Under the pieces are notes generated by a model, which did no database searches, was not told the DNA's origin, and was given only the letters and a program-made list of their open reading frames with translations. A stretch of 64,000 bases of DNA from Eutreptiella sp. 'Long Island Sound 2002' (taxonomy: Eukaryota > Euglenozoa > Euglenophyceae > Eutreptiales > Eutreptiaceae): NCBI GenBank assembly GCA_964036045.1, contig OZ038388.1:6184058-6248057 (forward strand). The letters are read 5' to 3'. Below, in pieces: positions 33,051 through 44,700 of this stretch. Made by a program: the position numbers and the translations under genes. Every line of letters starts with the position of its first letter. Within the stretch, counting starts at the first letter, position 1.

Positions 33051-35033
33051 TCTCATCACAGCGCGGGCCGCCATAACGAGCGTGTGCCGCCCGGCAGTGG
33101 CAGTGAAGATTGGCGTGACGAGTGGCTCAGTGCGGAGTACCACAACCGCGGTGCTTCACTGCGGACACCGGTACGCCCTCGACGCCCCGCACCAGTCCCA
33201 GAGCCAATCCCAATGTCTGGCGGGCGATACGGTGGACACAGAGATGAGGTCCCCGGAGGGGACGTGGAGTGGGATGTCGGCAGAGGCGAGGAAGACCTGG
33301 GGGAGTTCGGCATTACCCCGCCGCGTGGTGTACGACGGGAGGCCGCTGAACGCAGCCGCCGGCGCCGTGATGAGGAGGTGTACATGGAGGGAGTACGGCG
33401 TGAACATCTAGGTTCGGCGTACATGGAGGAACCACGGCGTAGCCACATGGATACCGCGGAGGAGATGGAAGTGGCGGCCGTGGGAGTCCGTGGGGGACGC
33501 CGCCGGGAACCTCGGTCGACCTCGCGGCCGGCGTTCATGGTCTCTAAGGCCGCGGATGCCGCCGTGTGGGAAGACCTGAAGGACATCAAGCCCCCCACGT
33601 ACGATGGTAACCCCCTCAACCTCGACCGCTTCTTGGAGAAGCTGGACGATTGGGGGATGACCGTCACTGAAGACATGGATCCCGCAGTTGCGGAGAAATA
33701 TATCTTCAAACGGTTCAGGTGGCGCCTGCCGGAGGTGCTCGGCAAGCTATACTTCGTGGCGACCAAGGAGGGGAAAAACAAGACCCTCAAGGAAGCCAAG
33801 AAGTGGCTCAACGAGCAGGAGCGGGTGGACGCTCCGCAGGTGGCTGCCAAGCGGTGGAAGGCCATCAAGCTTCAGCATGATGGTCGGGAGATCCGCCTAC
33901 GAGATTGGCGGGACTTCCGGGGGCAATACACCCTCTTCCGGCGCAACGTGGAGGACTGGAATGAAGGTGACGAGCAGGCCCACCTGCTCTCCATGCTGCC
34001 GGAAGCATGGATCAAGACAGTCACCAAGGAGGAAGCCAAGAGAGCCAAGTCCAACCACACGGTCAGGATGATGCCCCCCACGGAGTATCACACAAACGTG
34101 GTGGCTTGGACAAGGAAGAACGTGACCCGGGATGTCAACCGGCACTCCCTCCGGAACGCCCTCCTCATCACCGTCACGGGCTATCGCGAGAAGACCGCGA
34201 TGTGGCGCCTTGATGAGTGTGATGTGGGCGGCCAGACTATCCGTCTGCAGGCCATCCCGGCGCGGATGCCCTGCGACGAGGTCCTGGAGTTGGTCGGAGA
34301 GGTAGTACTCAAGGAGTACCAGCACCTCCACCACACCCGCGGGTTGAGGCCCGGTGACCGTGACGTCAACTACGTTGGCGAGGGGTCTGGCGGGGAAGCT
34401 ACCATGGACCCAGCACCTTTGTTTTTGTCGGGCATTCTGCGGCCAAAACCTGCCATGGACCCAGCCGGAGCCGATGGCGATGAGACTCTCGACGACGACG
34501 ACGATGAGCCCGCCGAGACGGCCGTTTGTGCTTTCGTGGCCAACAACCTGAACACGGGGAGCAACCGGGGAAGCTGGAAGCCCCTGCAGAAGGGTTGGAA
34601 GAAGAAGGAGAAGAAGGAGGCCCGCCGCGTTGGCGACCCTCCACTGTCCTTTGGAGAATTCATACGAGCTCACCCCCAGGGCTGTTTCGTGTGTTATGGA
34701 AGGAACAAAGGATTCAAACATGACCAACGGACATGTCCCGTCCACAAGGCCGACACGGAGGCTGACAAGAAGGTGCACGGGTTGAAAAAGGGTGCACCCG
34801 CGGGTAACCGGGAGACTGAGGTGGAGGTCACCAAGGACGAGCTCTCCAAGCTGATGTCGGTGGGGACCGAGTTGGCGAAGGAGATCCAGGAGATCAACAG
34901 GTCGTGGGTCCCGGAATCAGATGACAAGAACAAGGACAAGGACAAGAAGGGCAAGAAAGGGGGAAAGAAGAAGAGTGTCAACGAGGTTGATGCGGAGGAG
35001 AGTACCCCTACTACCACAAGCGACGCCCCTTAG
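33050..35033 (+). CDS. Retroelement 1 Gag capsid and zinc-knuckle region
   Basis: Open frame (from 32649 in the same frame; protein-like from about 33050) ending in TAG at 35031-35033. It contains the Gag-like block around IKPPTYDGNPLNLDRFLEKL and EWN/DWNEGDEQAHLLSML, typical of Ty3-type retrotransposon Gag. Near the end is CFVCYGRNKGFKHDQRTC, a CX2CX8HX4C knuckle with a longer loop than the usual CX2CX4HX4C. A Lys-rich tail follows. Retroelement 2 has the same arrangement and the same knuckle spacing. Gag packages the element RNA into particles in the cytoplasm. Confidence 0.8.
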
Positions 35034-35042
35034 CGGAGCCCC
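35031..35042 (+). promoter_or_regulatory. Amber codon at the gag-pol border (possible readthrough site)
   Basis: CCT TAG CGG AGC CCC. The gag frame is open again right after the TAG and continues without another stop into pol. Retroelement 2 has C TAG AGG AGC CCC at the same place. Translation through this codon would give Gag-Pol. Confidence 0.5.
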
Positions 35043-38000
35043 TGCAGCCAAGGGCCCCAGCTAGGGCGGTCGCAGGATGGTGTTGCGGGAAGCGCCACAC
35101 CAACCCTTTCGGGAGACAATGAGCACAAAGGGATTGCCGGGGTCAGAAGGCCCGGTCCAAAAGACAGTCGCAGTGGCAGGATGGGGGCAAGTGAAGGCAC
35201 GAACCCTTGCACCCGTCCATCCTTCGCGAACAAGAACATGTTTGATGTGCTTCAAGATCTTTCAGAGAGTATCGGAGGATCACCCGGACCGCAGCTGGAT
35301 GCTGCAGATGGGCAGCCTGAGCCCATTGTCCACGACCTGCACCAGTCGCTTATTGAGCTTCTGGAACGGCCGGAGATCCTGAGCTTGCACGCCGTGCGCC
35401 GTGTTTGGCGTGAGCGGCTGTTGCACCTTAAGGTCCGTGCCCTATGCGGGGAAGTGGAGAAGGTCTTCGACGTGTTGGTCGACACGGGAGCTCAGGTCAG
35501 CCTGGTCAAGGCTGGCCTACTTCCGCCAGAGTGCTTGACCGACAGTCGGAGGCCTGTCAGGCTGAAGGTGGTGAACGGCCAGTACATGGTGGGAGGCACG
35601 AGAGAAGCGGCCATTGGGCTGCAGTTCGTGAACCACCGTGAGCTGAGCCGCCCGGACCTCGGCAAGGAAGTCCTCCTGCAAGGTGGCTTCTACGAGGCCC
35701 AGATGGACTGGGACATGATCGTTGGGTACGACTTCATGATGGAGACGGACTCCGGCGTTCTCCCGGCCCAGGCCTCCATGACCCTGTACCAGGACGACCG
35801 GCTCTCGTGGCTTTCGTCACCTGAGCACCATGTGGAGTGCCAATGTATCCACCCGGAACGCAATCAGCTCGAAGTAGCCCCGCTCGGGACGGAGCCAGCT
35901 GGGCCAGCAAATCAGGAGTACGGCGTAATGCCGGAAGTGGCGAGCCGAGTGGTTGCGGACCTGGGAGCTTCGGATCTGGCCCTGGATGCGTTCTCTTCAG
36001 GAACCTCCGCCCATCTTCGGGTTTGTGAGAAGTACTGGAGCGCCCAGGACTCCGCGTGGAAGAAGCACTGGGGTCCGCATCAGGGTTTGATGTGGATCCA
36101 TTGCCCTCGATGGGACATTCCAAGGGCTGTAGCGAAGATTCGCAAGGACCGCTCCAAGGCAGTGCTGGTTGTTCCTATGGGATGCACTGAGGAGGAAAGC
36201 ACCCGAGATTGGGTGGTCTCACTGACCAATATGACCTTAAACAAGGTCGCCCTACCGGCGGGAGTGAGTGTCTATCAGGACGCTGAGGGACAGCCCATGC
36301 CACCCCAGGGATGGCCAACGGAATTCCACTATGTGGATGGGGGCCTTGGACAGGCCGACACCACGGACCTCGTGTGTGTCAACCGCATCATAGCGGAGCC
36401 CTGGCGGCAATGCCTTGCAGTTTCCCCTGTTGACATCAGAGAATCGGAGGACCTCCTCACTGAAGAGGAGCTGAACCTGGTTCAGGGGTATATGGATCAG
36501 CCCTTTCACGACTGGGGAAGCCAGCGTGAGGGCAAGGGCCAGGACAAAGCCTGGTGGGAAGTGAACTCCATCGTCTCCGGTTCCTATGATGGGAATACCT
36601 TCGTAAGGAGGGTACTGGACCACATGTCCAGCCAGGACGAGCCAATCGGCGGGAACCCACCCACCTACGGTGACTTGTTCCGAGGCAAGACCAGAGATGA
36701 CCCTTTGGGCCACCTGGGGAGACCACCTGAGCCGAAACCATGCGGTGGTATACCGCAGGTAAGCTCAGTGGTTCAGGTGCCCGGAAAGGCCAAGGCGAAG
36801 TCCGATGAGTGCCCCAAGATCCAGGCATTGAGGGCCAGGCTGAAGCAGAAGTATGGTGATACCTTCTTCAGCGGAAAGCCTGTGTTTCCCCCACCGGTGC
36901 GTGGACCGTATGGTGAGGCCAAGATACGACTGAAGCCGGACCCCCGTGTGTACCGACACCGGGAGTTCGCCCTGAGGGGCGAAAGGAAAGAGGCCATGGA
37001 GAAGATCCTCCGTGAATTCATCGACAGGGGCTGGCTTGAGCCGTGCCACTCCGAATGGGCCTCCCTGTGCTTCGTCGTCCCCAAGAAGGTGGCCGGAGAG
37101 TGGCGGCTCGTGGTCGAATACCGCGGCCTAAACGCCCAAACGCAGCATGACAGCTATACGCTGCCCCTCATTGAGAACATGCTGCAAAAGCAACACCGGC
37201 GGAGGATCTTCACGGTGATTGACCTGAAACATGGTTATCATCAGATGCCTCTTGCCGAGGAATCCTGTGCCTGCACAGCAATGAGCACCCCACTTGGACC
37301 CCTCCAGTGGAAGGTGATGCCCATGGGCGTTACCAACGGCAATGCGGCCTTTCAGCGGATGCTGGAAAACCTGCTTGAGCCGGTGCGTGACTGTGCGGAC
37401 CCCTTTGTGGACGACGTGATCATCGCGTCCGGCGACCCCAGTATGAGCTATGATGAGCTCCTGGAGGCACACGAGAGGGACGTCACCAGAATGCTGGACC
37501 TTCTGGTTCGGCACAAACTCACGGGCAGCAGTGACAAGGCCACCATTGCGGTAAGCGAGGTGGTCTTCGCTGGCCACGTAGTCGGGAACGGGCAACGGAA
37601 GCCCATACCTGGCAAGGTGGCTGCGGTTGAACACTGGGAAAAGCCCAGGACGGTCTCGGAGCTACGGGCATACCTGGGGTTCTGCAACTACTACTCGGGG
37701 TATATCAAGATGTATGCCGAGTATGCAGCCCCCATGACGACCATGCTCAAGGGCAACCGAGAGGAGACCAAGAAGGGGTCCAAGAAGGCTCTGGTCTGGA
37801 ATGATGAGTCCGACCGTGCCTTCGAGGGTATGAAGCAGGCGCTGCTATCCGCAGTGGGTCTGCACCTCGTGGATCCTGACCGAGGGTTCGTCCTGCGCAT
37901 CGACGCTTCCGACTACGCCGTTGGTGCTGTGTTGGAGCAAGTGCTTGACGATGGGAAGCACGTGCCAGTGGCCTTCTGGAGCCGAGTCCTGGCGGAAGGC

Positions 38001-38699
38001 CAGAGACTGACGTGGACGCCCCGAGAAAAGGAGGCGTATGCCATCGTCATGGCTCTCAGGAAATGGGCTGGGTACATAGCCCTCCATCCCGTCACCGTCT
38101 GCACCGACCATCAGAGTCTGCAGTCGTGGCACAAAGAGCACGTGGACACCCCCTCAGGTCCGGCCTCCCGACGTGCAAGATGGCATGAGACCTTGGCCAA
38201 GTTCGACCTCACGGTTGTGTATGATCCCGGCAAGGACAACACTGTGGCGGACTGTCTCAGTAGGTGGGCCTATCCCGCCACCAAGGGCATGACAGATGTC
38301 TCCGCCCATGGCGATGAGGCTGAGACCGCTGAGGCCAAGAGGATCATAGAAATGGAGCGCCTGATGGAGGAGGAGGGTGTTAAGTGCTTCGTCGTCATGG
38401 CTGCGGATGCCCCCCTCGGAAGGAGAATGGGCAGAGCGGTCAGAGTACTCGCCCCTGAGGGAGCCGAGTCCGAGAAGCACCTGTTCCCTGAGTCGTGCCT
38501 CCAGGACAACTGGACCAACGACTACGCTAAGTCCGAGGCCTTTGAGGCCGAGTATAGGGCTTTGACCGACCCTGATGACGGGCAGAAGTGGCCAAAGGGG
38601 CTGACTGAGGAGGACGGCAAGCTCTACCGGAATGGTAAACTGCTGGTCTCAGAGTCCCGAGTGCTCGCGCTATGCAAGGCTTGGTACCACCACATATGA
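35034..38699 (+). CDS. Retroelement 1 Pol: protease, reverse transcriptase, RNase H; integrase missing
   Basis: It is open from the gag TAG; an ATG at 35181 gives 1172 residues. Residue numbers below count from there. Aspartic protease: VLVDTGAQVSLV (Asp 101). Reverse transcriptase: WRLVVEYRGLN, FTVIDLKHGYHQMPL and FVDD at 742-745 in place of the usual YxDD. RNase H: DASDYAVGAVLEQ (Asp 908), REKEAYAIV and DNTVADCLSRW. The order PR-RT-RH is that of Ty3/Gypsy. The frame ends at CKAWYHHI-stop, where retroelement 2 has HWHNAQLMHPGR, so the cut falls inside the integrase zinc finger. The DDE core and chromodomain are absent, so this copy could not integrate alone. Confidence 0.9.
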   Translation, partial: RSPCSQGPQLGRSQDGVAGSATPTLSGDNEHKGIAGVRRPGPKDSRSGRMGASEGTNPCTRPSFANKNMFDVLQDLSESIGGSPGPQLDAADGQPEPIVHDLHQSLIELLERPEILSLHAVRRVWRERLLHLKVRALCGEVEKVFDVLVDTGAQVSLVKAGLLPPECLTDSRRPVRLKVVNGQYMVGGTREAAIGLQFVNHRELSRPDLGKEVLLQGGFYEAQMDWDMIVGYDFMMETDSGVLPAQASMTLYQDDRLSWLSSPEHHVECQCIHPERNQLEVAPLGTEPAGPANQEYGVMPEVASRVVADLGASDLALDAFSSGTSAHLRVCEKYWSAQDSAWKKHWGPHQGLMWIHCPRWDIPRAVAKIRKDRSKAVLVVPMGCTEEESTRDWVVSLTNMTLNKVALPAGVSVYQDAEGQPMPPQGWPTEFHYVDGGLGQADTTDLVCVNRIIAEPWRQCLAVSPVDIRESEDLLTEEELNLVQGYMDQPFHDWGSQREGKGQDKAWWEVNSIVSGSYDGNTFVRRVLDHMSSQDEPIGGNPPTYGDLFRGKTRDDPLGHLGRPPEPKPCGGIPQVSSVVQVPGKAKAKSDECPKIQALRARLKQKYGDTFFSGKPVFPPPVRGPYGEAKIRLKPDPRVYRHREFALRGERKEAMEKILREFIDRGWLEPCHSEWASLCFVVPKKVAGEWRLVVEYRGLNAQTQHDSYTLPLIENMLQKQHRRRIFTVIDLKHGYHQMPLAEESCACTAMSTPLGPLQWKVMPMGVTNGNAAFQRMLENLLEPVRDCADPFVDDVIIASGDPSMSYDELLEAHERDVTRMLDLLVRHKLTGSSDKATIAVSEVVFAGHVVGNGQRKPIPGKVAAVEHWEKPRTVSELRAYLGFCNYYSGYIKMYAEYAAPMTTMLKGNREETKKGSKKALVWNDESDRAFEGMKQALLSAVGLHLVDPDRGFVLRIDASDYAVGAVLEQVLDDGKHVPVAFWSRVLAEGQRLTWTPREKEAYAIVMALRKWAGYIALHPVTVCTDHQSLQSWHKEHVDTPSGPASRRARWHETLAKFDLTVVYDPGKDNTVADCLSRWAYPATKGMTDVSAHGDEAETAEAKRIIEMERLMEEEGVKCFVVMAADAPLGRRMGRAVRVLAPEGAESEKHLFPESCLQDNWTNDYAKSEAFEAEYRALTDPDDGQKWPKGLTEEDGKLYRNGKLLVSESRVLALCKAWYHHI

Positions 38700-38726
38700 T
38701 TTTACGAAGTCGCCAGATCCCAAAAT
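38691..38726. other. Truncation junction; ~34-bp inverted match to 4730-4765
   Basis: CACATATGATTTTACG and GTCGCCAGATCCCAAAAT here are the reverse complement of 4732-4767, apart from one mismatch. At 4.73 kb the same bases form the first exon next to the satellite. Flanks differ at both places. Confidence 0.85.
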
Positions 38727-40192
38727 TCAGTTGCCGGACTATCGCAGAAACCGCCGCGGTCGCAATTTTTGCCGCCGCCGCAAGCATTTTTGGCTCTTTT
38801 TGCCATATTTGTGCCAATTCTGTGCGCAGTTAAGCAGATTCAAGAAGCGCAATCTGCCAATCGCAACCATATCCTGCTCCTGTGATCAAATGACGGTCAT
38901 CCCATCAACCTTTGGGGAGATATGTCCAAAATACCGCCATTTTGGGCCGTTTTTGGCACTTTTTCACGAAGAAAGTGGCATAAGTGGATTTCGGGGAGGT
39001 CTCATGAGATTTCAAATGGGTCAAGGTTCTCCCCAAGGTTAGTTTGGCCTTAGCAAACCACCGTATTTGACCCTAAATGGTGGTGCATCAAGATAATTGA
39101 GTGGCGGGTGCCAAAGTTGCCCCCAAAAACAGCCATATTTGCCCTTTTTAACTTGTAAATCTCGCATAAGTAGATTTAGGGGAGGTATCATGAGATTTCA
39201 AATTGCTCACCCTTGTTGCTAAGGTTAGTTTGGCCTTGGCAAAACACCATATGTGACCCTACATGCTCTTGAATCAAGATGTATCAACGGCGGGTGCCAA
39301 AATTGCCTCAAAACAGCCATAGTTGCCTTGTTTGACGTCTAATTCTAGTATAAGTAGATTCAGGGGAGGTATCATGAGATTTGAAATTGCTCCACCTTGT
39401 TCCTAAGGTTAGCCTGGCCCTGGCAAAACACCATATGTGACCCTGCATGCTCTTGCATCAAGATATATCCACGGTGGGTGCCAAAATTGCCCCAAAACAG
39501 CCTTATTTGCCCTGTTTGACGTCTAATTCTAGTATAAGTAGATTTGGGGGCAGTGTCATGAGATTTGAAATTGCTCAACCTTGTTCCCTAGGTTAGTTGG
39601 GCCTTGGCAAACCACCATTTGTGACCCTCAATCCTCTTGGCTCAAGATGAATGAGCAGCGGGAGCCAAAATTGCCTCAAAATAGCCATATTTGCCCTATT
39701 TAACATGTAATTCTCGTGTAAGTAGCTTTGGGGGAGGTATCATGAGATTTCAAATTGCTCAACCTTGTTCCTAAGGTTAGTTCGGCCTTGGCAAACCACC
39801 ATATGTGACCCTAAATGCTCTTGGCTCATGATTAATGAACGGTGGGTGCCAAAATTGCCTCCAAACAGCCATATTTGCCCCTTCTAACGAGTAATTCTAG
39901 TATTGGTAGATTTAGGGGAGATGTCATGAGATTTCAAGTTGTTCCACCTCGTCCCTAAGGTTGGTTCGGGCCTGGTAAACCTCGTGTTTTGAGCTTGCTC
40001 AAAACACTAGTTTAACTAATTACCTCTTCATTAGGCATTTGTCGGTTTTGATGGCAAGCATTTATGTGGCATTGAGCTGTTGTGTATCGTGCATGCACTA
40101 GGGTTAAACACAAATTATGACCCCAAATGCTCTTTGCTCAAGATAAATGATCAGAGGGTGCTAAAGCCCCCTCAGACCTGCCATACTGCACA
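38727..40192. repeat. ~185-bp tandem repeat, about six copies
   Basis: TAAGTAGATTTRGGGG-type motifs occur at about 38981, 39167, 39351, 39533, 39719 and 39903 (182-186 bp apart), each with ATCATGAGATTT, TGGTGGGTGCCAAAATTGCC and GCCATATTTGCCC. The first and last units are degenerate. A partial unit at about 40118-40185 leads into the 22-bp array. No gene seen. Confidence 0.88.
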
Positions 40193-41027
40193 CACGCACT
40201 GTGCACACTGCACGCACGCGTTGTGCACGCTGCACGCACGCATTGTGCACGCTGCACGCACGCACCGTGCACACTGCACGCACACACTGTGCACACTGCA
40301 CGCACGCACTGTGCACACTGCACGCACGCACGGTGCACGCTGCACGCACGCATTGTGCACGCTGCTCGCACCCACTGTGCACGCTGCACGCACGCATTGT
40401 GCACACTGCACGCACGCACTGTGCACGCTGCACGCACCCATTGTTCACGCTGCACGCACGCATTGTGCACGCTGCACGCACGCACTGTGCCCGCTGCACG
40501 CACCCACCGTGCACACTGCACGCACGTACTGTGCATGCTGCACGCACGCACTGTGCCCGCTGCACGCACCCACCGTGCACACTGCACGCACGCACTGTGC
40601 ATGCTGCACGCACGCACTGTGCACACTGTACGCACGCACTGTACACACTGCATGCACGCATTGTGCACGCTGCACGCACACATCGTGCACGCTGCACGCA
40701 CGCACCCACGGTGCACACTGCACGCACGCACCCACTGTGCACACTGCACGCACGCATTGTGCACGCTGCACGCACGCACCGACTGTGCACACTGCATGCA
40801 CGCACGCACTGTGCACACTGCACGCACGCATTGTGCACGCTGCACGCACGCACTGTGCACGCTGCACGCACGCACTGTGCACACTGCACGCACGCACTGT
40901 GCACGCTGCACGCACCCACTGTGCACACTGCACACACGCACTGTACACGCTGCACGCACCCATTGTGCACACTGCACGCACGCATTGTGCACGCTGCACG
41001 CACGCATTGTGCACAGTGCACGCACTA
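40193..41027. repeat. 22-bp tandem repeat array A (about 38 units)
   Basis: Units such as CTGCACGCACGCACTGTGCACA, 22 bp, with variants of the GCACACTG/GCACGCTG and ACGCA/ACCCA parts and occasional 4-bp extensions. Since 22 is not a multiple of 3 and no unit contains a stop, all frames stay open and give a 22-residue His/Thr/Cys-rich repeat. I read this as non-coding. Confidence 0.95.
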
Positions 41028-41738
41028 CCTGCTGACATCATAGATGTTAACAAGACATATAGTTGTGGTGCTCTTGCCTTCACACTTGCTGCATTATTCT
41101 CCAAGCTTGGGCCCAGCGTACGTGCTTCAGATCCCCCCTGAACCTATATTCCTGCTCCGTGTGGCTGCTCTCCAAATATATGGGTTTCATTCTGGGGGAT
41201 GGGCGAGGGTACTTTAATGGATCCTCACCATATAGAGCAAAACATTCAAGCTCTCAATGATGGGGAACATAATCTCAAACTGCACGCACCGTGTTCTATA
41301 ATCAGGTGCCTTCCCTGCCTGGTGCAATGTATTGGTACGGCCATCCAGGGCTCATTTTGGGGCGATTCCACTGGCTGTGACGTCATGGGTTTCTATTCTG
41401 ACTTCGCCACATACTCCAGCCAACTGGCCACGCTGCTCATTGCATACCTGACATATCTGATCGTGTTTTCTACGGTGCCAAAGTGGGAATACGTCGCGCT
41501 TGTGGGATTGGCCATCTTTGTGCTCTCTGGTCTGATTTCAATGCTCCCCCTCATCGGGGTGGCCTCTTATGTCAAGTACGATGGGTTCTGTTACATTGAT
41601 TACCGAGATGTTACACACTGCGTCTTGTGGCTGCTGATCATAATTCCATGTGTGTTCGGTGTCCTGCTCCTCTATGTTCAGATCTACAAGCGGAGTGGTT
41701 TGTCAAAGACAGTCCGCTTCGGTCTTCTCGGCTTTTGG
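41028..41738 (+). pseudogene. GPCR-like exon, copy 1 (truncated by fusion)
   Basis: After a possible acceptor (ATAATCAG at about 41304) the frame encodes CIGTAIQGSFWGDS, then three hydrophobic helices: SSQLATLLIAYLTYLIVF, YVALVGLAIFVLSGLISML and VLWLLIIIPCVFGVLLLYV. Between helices two and three is YDGFCYIDYRD. A Cys before the first helix and a Cys in this loop match the disulfide pair of seven-helix receptors of the cAMP-receptor-like type, so this would be TM3-TM5. It is about 96% identical to copy 2 up to GGCTTTTGG, where it is abruptly joined to the C-rich block. No upstream exons for TM1-2 were recognised. Confidence 0.45.
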
Positions 41739-41758
41739 CCCCGTCTGCATCCACAGGT

Positions 41759-44700
41759 CTCCAAGGCACCACCACAGCGCCCCGAGACCCGTCTCACACC
41801 CATTAAGCCACCCGGCACCGCCCAGTCCGGCCGAGCCCAACCAGGGCCAACCATCCATCGACCTAGACGCGCAAGACCCCGGCAGCCCATCCAGCCCAAC
41901 CCCCCCCGGACCCGGGGCACCCCCCCCTCACACCGGCCACCATCCGCGACCCCGACCTCCTCCGAGCAACCCTCCAAGACAGGGCCCAGACCACCCCCCT
42001 GGGCTGGTACCGCCTACAAGAGGACTGGACCAAGCTCACCGTCAAAGCCCTCCGGGACCTGACCACCCCAGGCAGCGGCCTCCACGAGACCATCGTAGAC
42101 CTCGTGCTCTGGCGAGCCCGCAAACACACCCGGGGCCAGCACATCTGGATCTCCCCCATCGAGTGGGGCCAGGCCCTGACGCACGACACCGGCATCAACG
42201 TCACGCGTCAAGGGACCGTACGCCTACGACGGGCCCCAGCGGAGACGGACCACCCAGCGGACCCGAACCGCCCGGAGCAGTGGGAACAGGCCACCGCGCC
42301 CAACCGCGACACCGCCCTCCGCGGCGCCGGCCTCCGCACCCCAGACGACGACCTCCCCCCCCCACCTACAGACAGTGACCACCTGCCGCCGGAGGTCTGG
42401 GTTACAGTCCTCGAGCGCGGCCACTACTACGTGATAGCCGCTACGGCTACGTCCCCCGGCCCGCAATGGCTCATCCAGGGGACAGACACCATGTTCGCCC
42501 CGGAGACCGCCCCACCAGGGGCAGTGGGGGACCCCACCACCCAGCACAGGGTCCTCAGGGGTGTCCTCGAGCCAGGGGACAAGCCCCCAGCCCGCGCCCT
42601 GGCCCAAATCACCTCAGGGAAGGCGGGCTACCATCTGGGATTGGCCATGCTCTGCCTAACCCACTGGATCCAGCGCCGCTGGCCACCCACGGGGACCGTG
42701 CCCTGGGTTTGGGCCATCCCCACCGCCCACACACAAGTCGAGGCAGGCCCGGACACACGACCAAACCCCCCCCCCAGACCAAAGCAGTCCCTCACCTGCG
42801 GGTACCACGCCATCCACAGGGTCCTCAACCGCGCGGGTCTTAGCCCAAAGCTAGCAAACCCCCCTCCCACCACTGACCAAGAGGTCCACCAGATACGAAA
42901 GCTCGTCTGCGAAATCCTTGCCGCGGCAGCAGAAGACGGCAAGCTTCTCCTCCAAACCGCCCGGCCTACAACTGCCCACGCAAGCGCGCGGCAAGCGGAC
43001 ACATACACCGACACAGCAGACCCCGCCGCACAATCCCCGCCCATGCCCCCCCCCTCTAGCTGCTCAACCGGAGACCCACACACGCCCACCATCGCGGGCA
43101 CCCCCGGGCCCCGCGACACGGGCCTCCCCCACCCGCCCGAACACCAGCACACGCCCACCACAAACCCACCCGCTCGACACCCTTCACCGCCCCCCACACT
43201 CCACAACCCTCACACACCCGCCGAGGGGAGCCCCGCGCCCCGCGGCACGCCCACCCCACCCAGTGGCCCGCCCACGCCCCCCACACACACCCCAGAGGAC
43301 CCAGGCCCACCCCCCCCGGCCCCTGAATGCAGCCCACGCGAACTGTTCCCCCCCGCGGACGCCAACCCACACGACCTCGCACATTGCAGGACCCGGGCCC
43401 AGCCGAGCCCAGAAGGAGAAGGCCACAGCCCCGCGCCTCCCTCCCCCGCCGCTGCCGACCAGATCGGCCCGCCGGGCCGCCAGGTCACGACGGGGCCCCC
43501 CCAAGCGCCCGCCCCCAACCTACAGCCCGAGGACATGCCCTCCATCCTCCCCGCCGTGGCCGCAGCAGAAGCCGCCGCCCACAAGCCCGCCCGCATCACA
43601 GCCCAACCCGCGTCCACCACCTCCTCCTCATCCTCAGCCTCGTCCACCTCCTCTACCTCATCCTCCGACCCCCCCCTCCCCGCCGCCCTCATCCTCAAGG
43701 CCACGGCGAAAGCCAAAGCGGCGGCCGCACGCACCGACCCCCCAACCCCCACACAGGCGACTCAGGCACCCCGCAACGCACCGGGACGACCCCCGACCCG
43801 ACATCGGCGCCCTCACACCTCCGGACAGAGGTACTCCTCAACCTGGAACCGGACCCCAAACCCAAACCCGACCCCAAACCCAAGCCGGTGCCCACGCGAG
43901 CACACACAACACCACAGACGCAACGACACAAAACCACCCGACACCACCCCCGCCCGGACCCTCGCCCAAGCCAGGACCCCCCACCCACCGCAACCCGCGC
44001 CCCCCTCCCGCCGGCACCCACCACCACCGCAGAGACGGCCACCCAGCACGACCCCGTCCAAGCCCTCGTCCGCATCCCCGTCACCAAGCGCCCCGTCATC
44101 CATCCCCCGCAAACCACCACCACCGCAGGCCAAACCGACCCAGGGACATGGGACCCCTCGACCACCGTCACCGTCAAGCCCGGCCCCCAACCCTTCCCCC
44201 CTGCCCACCACATAGTGCAGCCCCGGGGACTGCCCACGATGCCCAACCCCCCACCCCCACGAGGGGGACCGGAAAACCCACAAGGGGTCCATGGGCCATA
44301 CCCGCAACACCAACCCCACCACTACCCACACCACCACCACCAGCGGCCCCACCACCACCACTACCAACACCACCCCCACCACTACCACTGCCCACCGCCC
44401 TACCCCACCGGGCCACAACCCCCCGTGCACGAACAGCACCAGCGGACGGGATGGCAGCCACCGAGCGCTCCACCCGCATACCCGACCTACCGCCAGGGGC
44501 CACCCCCCCCGTACCAGCCACCTTCCCCGTACCAAGAACCGTATCCGTACCCCCCCGGCCACCATCCGATGGCCGAAGGGGCCCCCCGGGCCCAACCCCG
44601 CCAAGGACAGCCACTCGACCCATACCACCAGCCACTGCCGCCACCACACCCCTACGTGGCGGATCCATGGACGACGGGGGACCTCCCCCCCCCCCCCCAG

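Noticed and set aside
40080-41141. Long overlapping frames in all six readings of the 22-bp array
   Set aside because: A 22-bp unit without stop codons gives open frames in every reading; the peptide is only the repeat translated.
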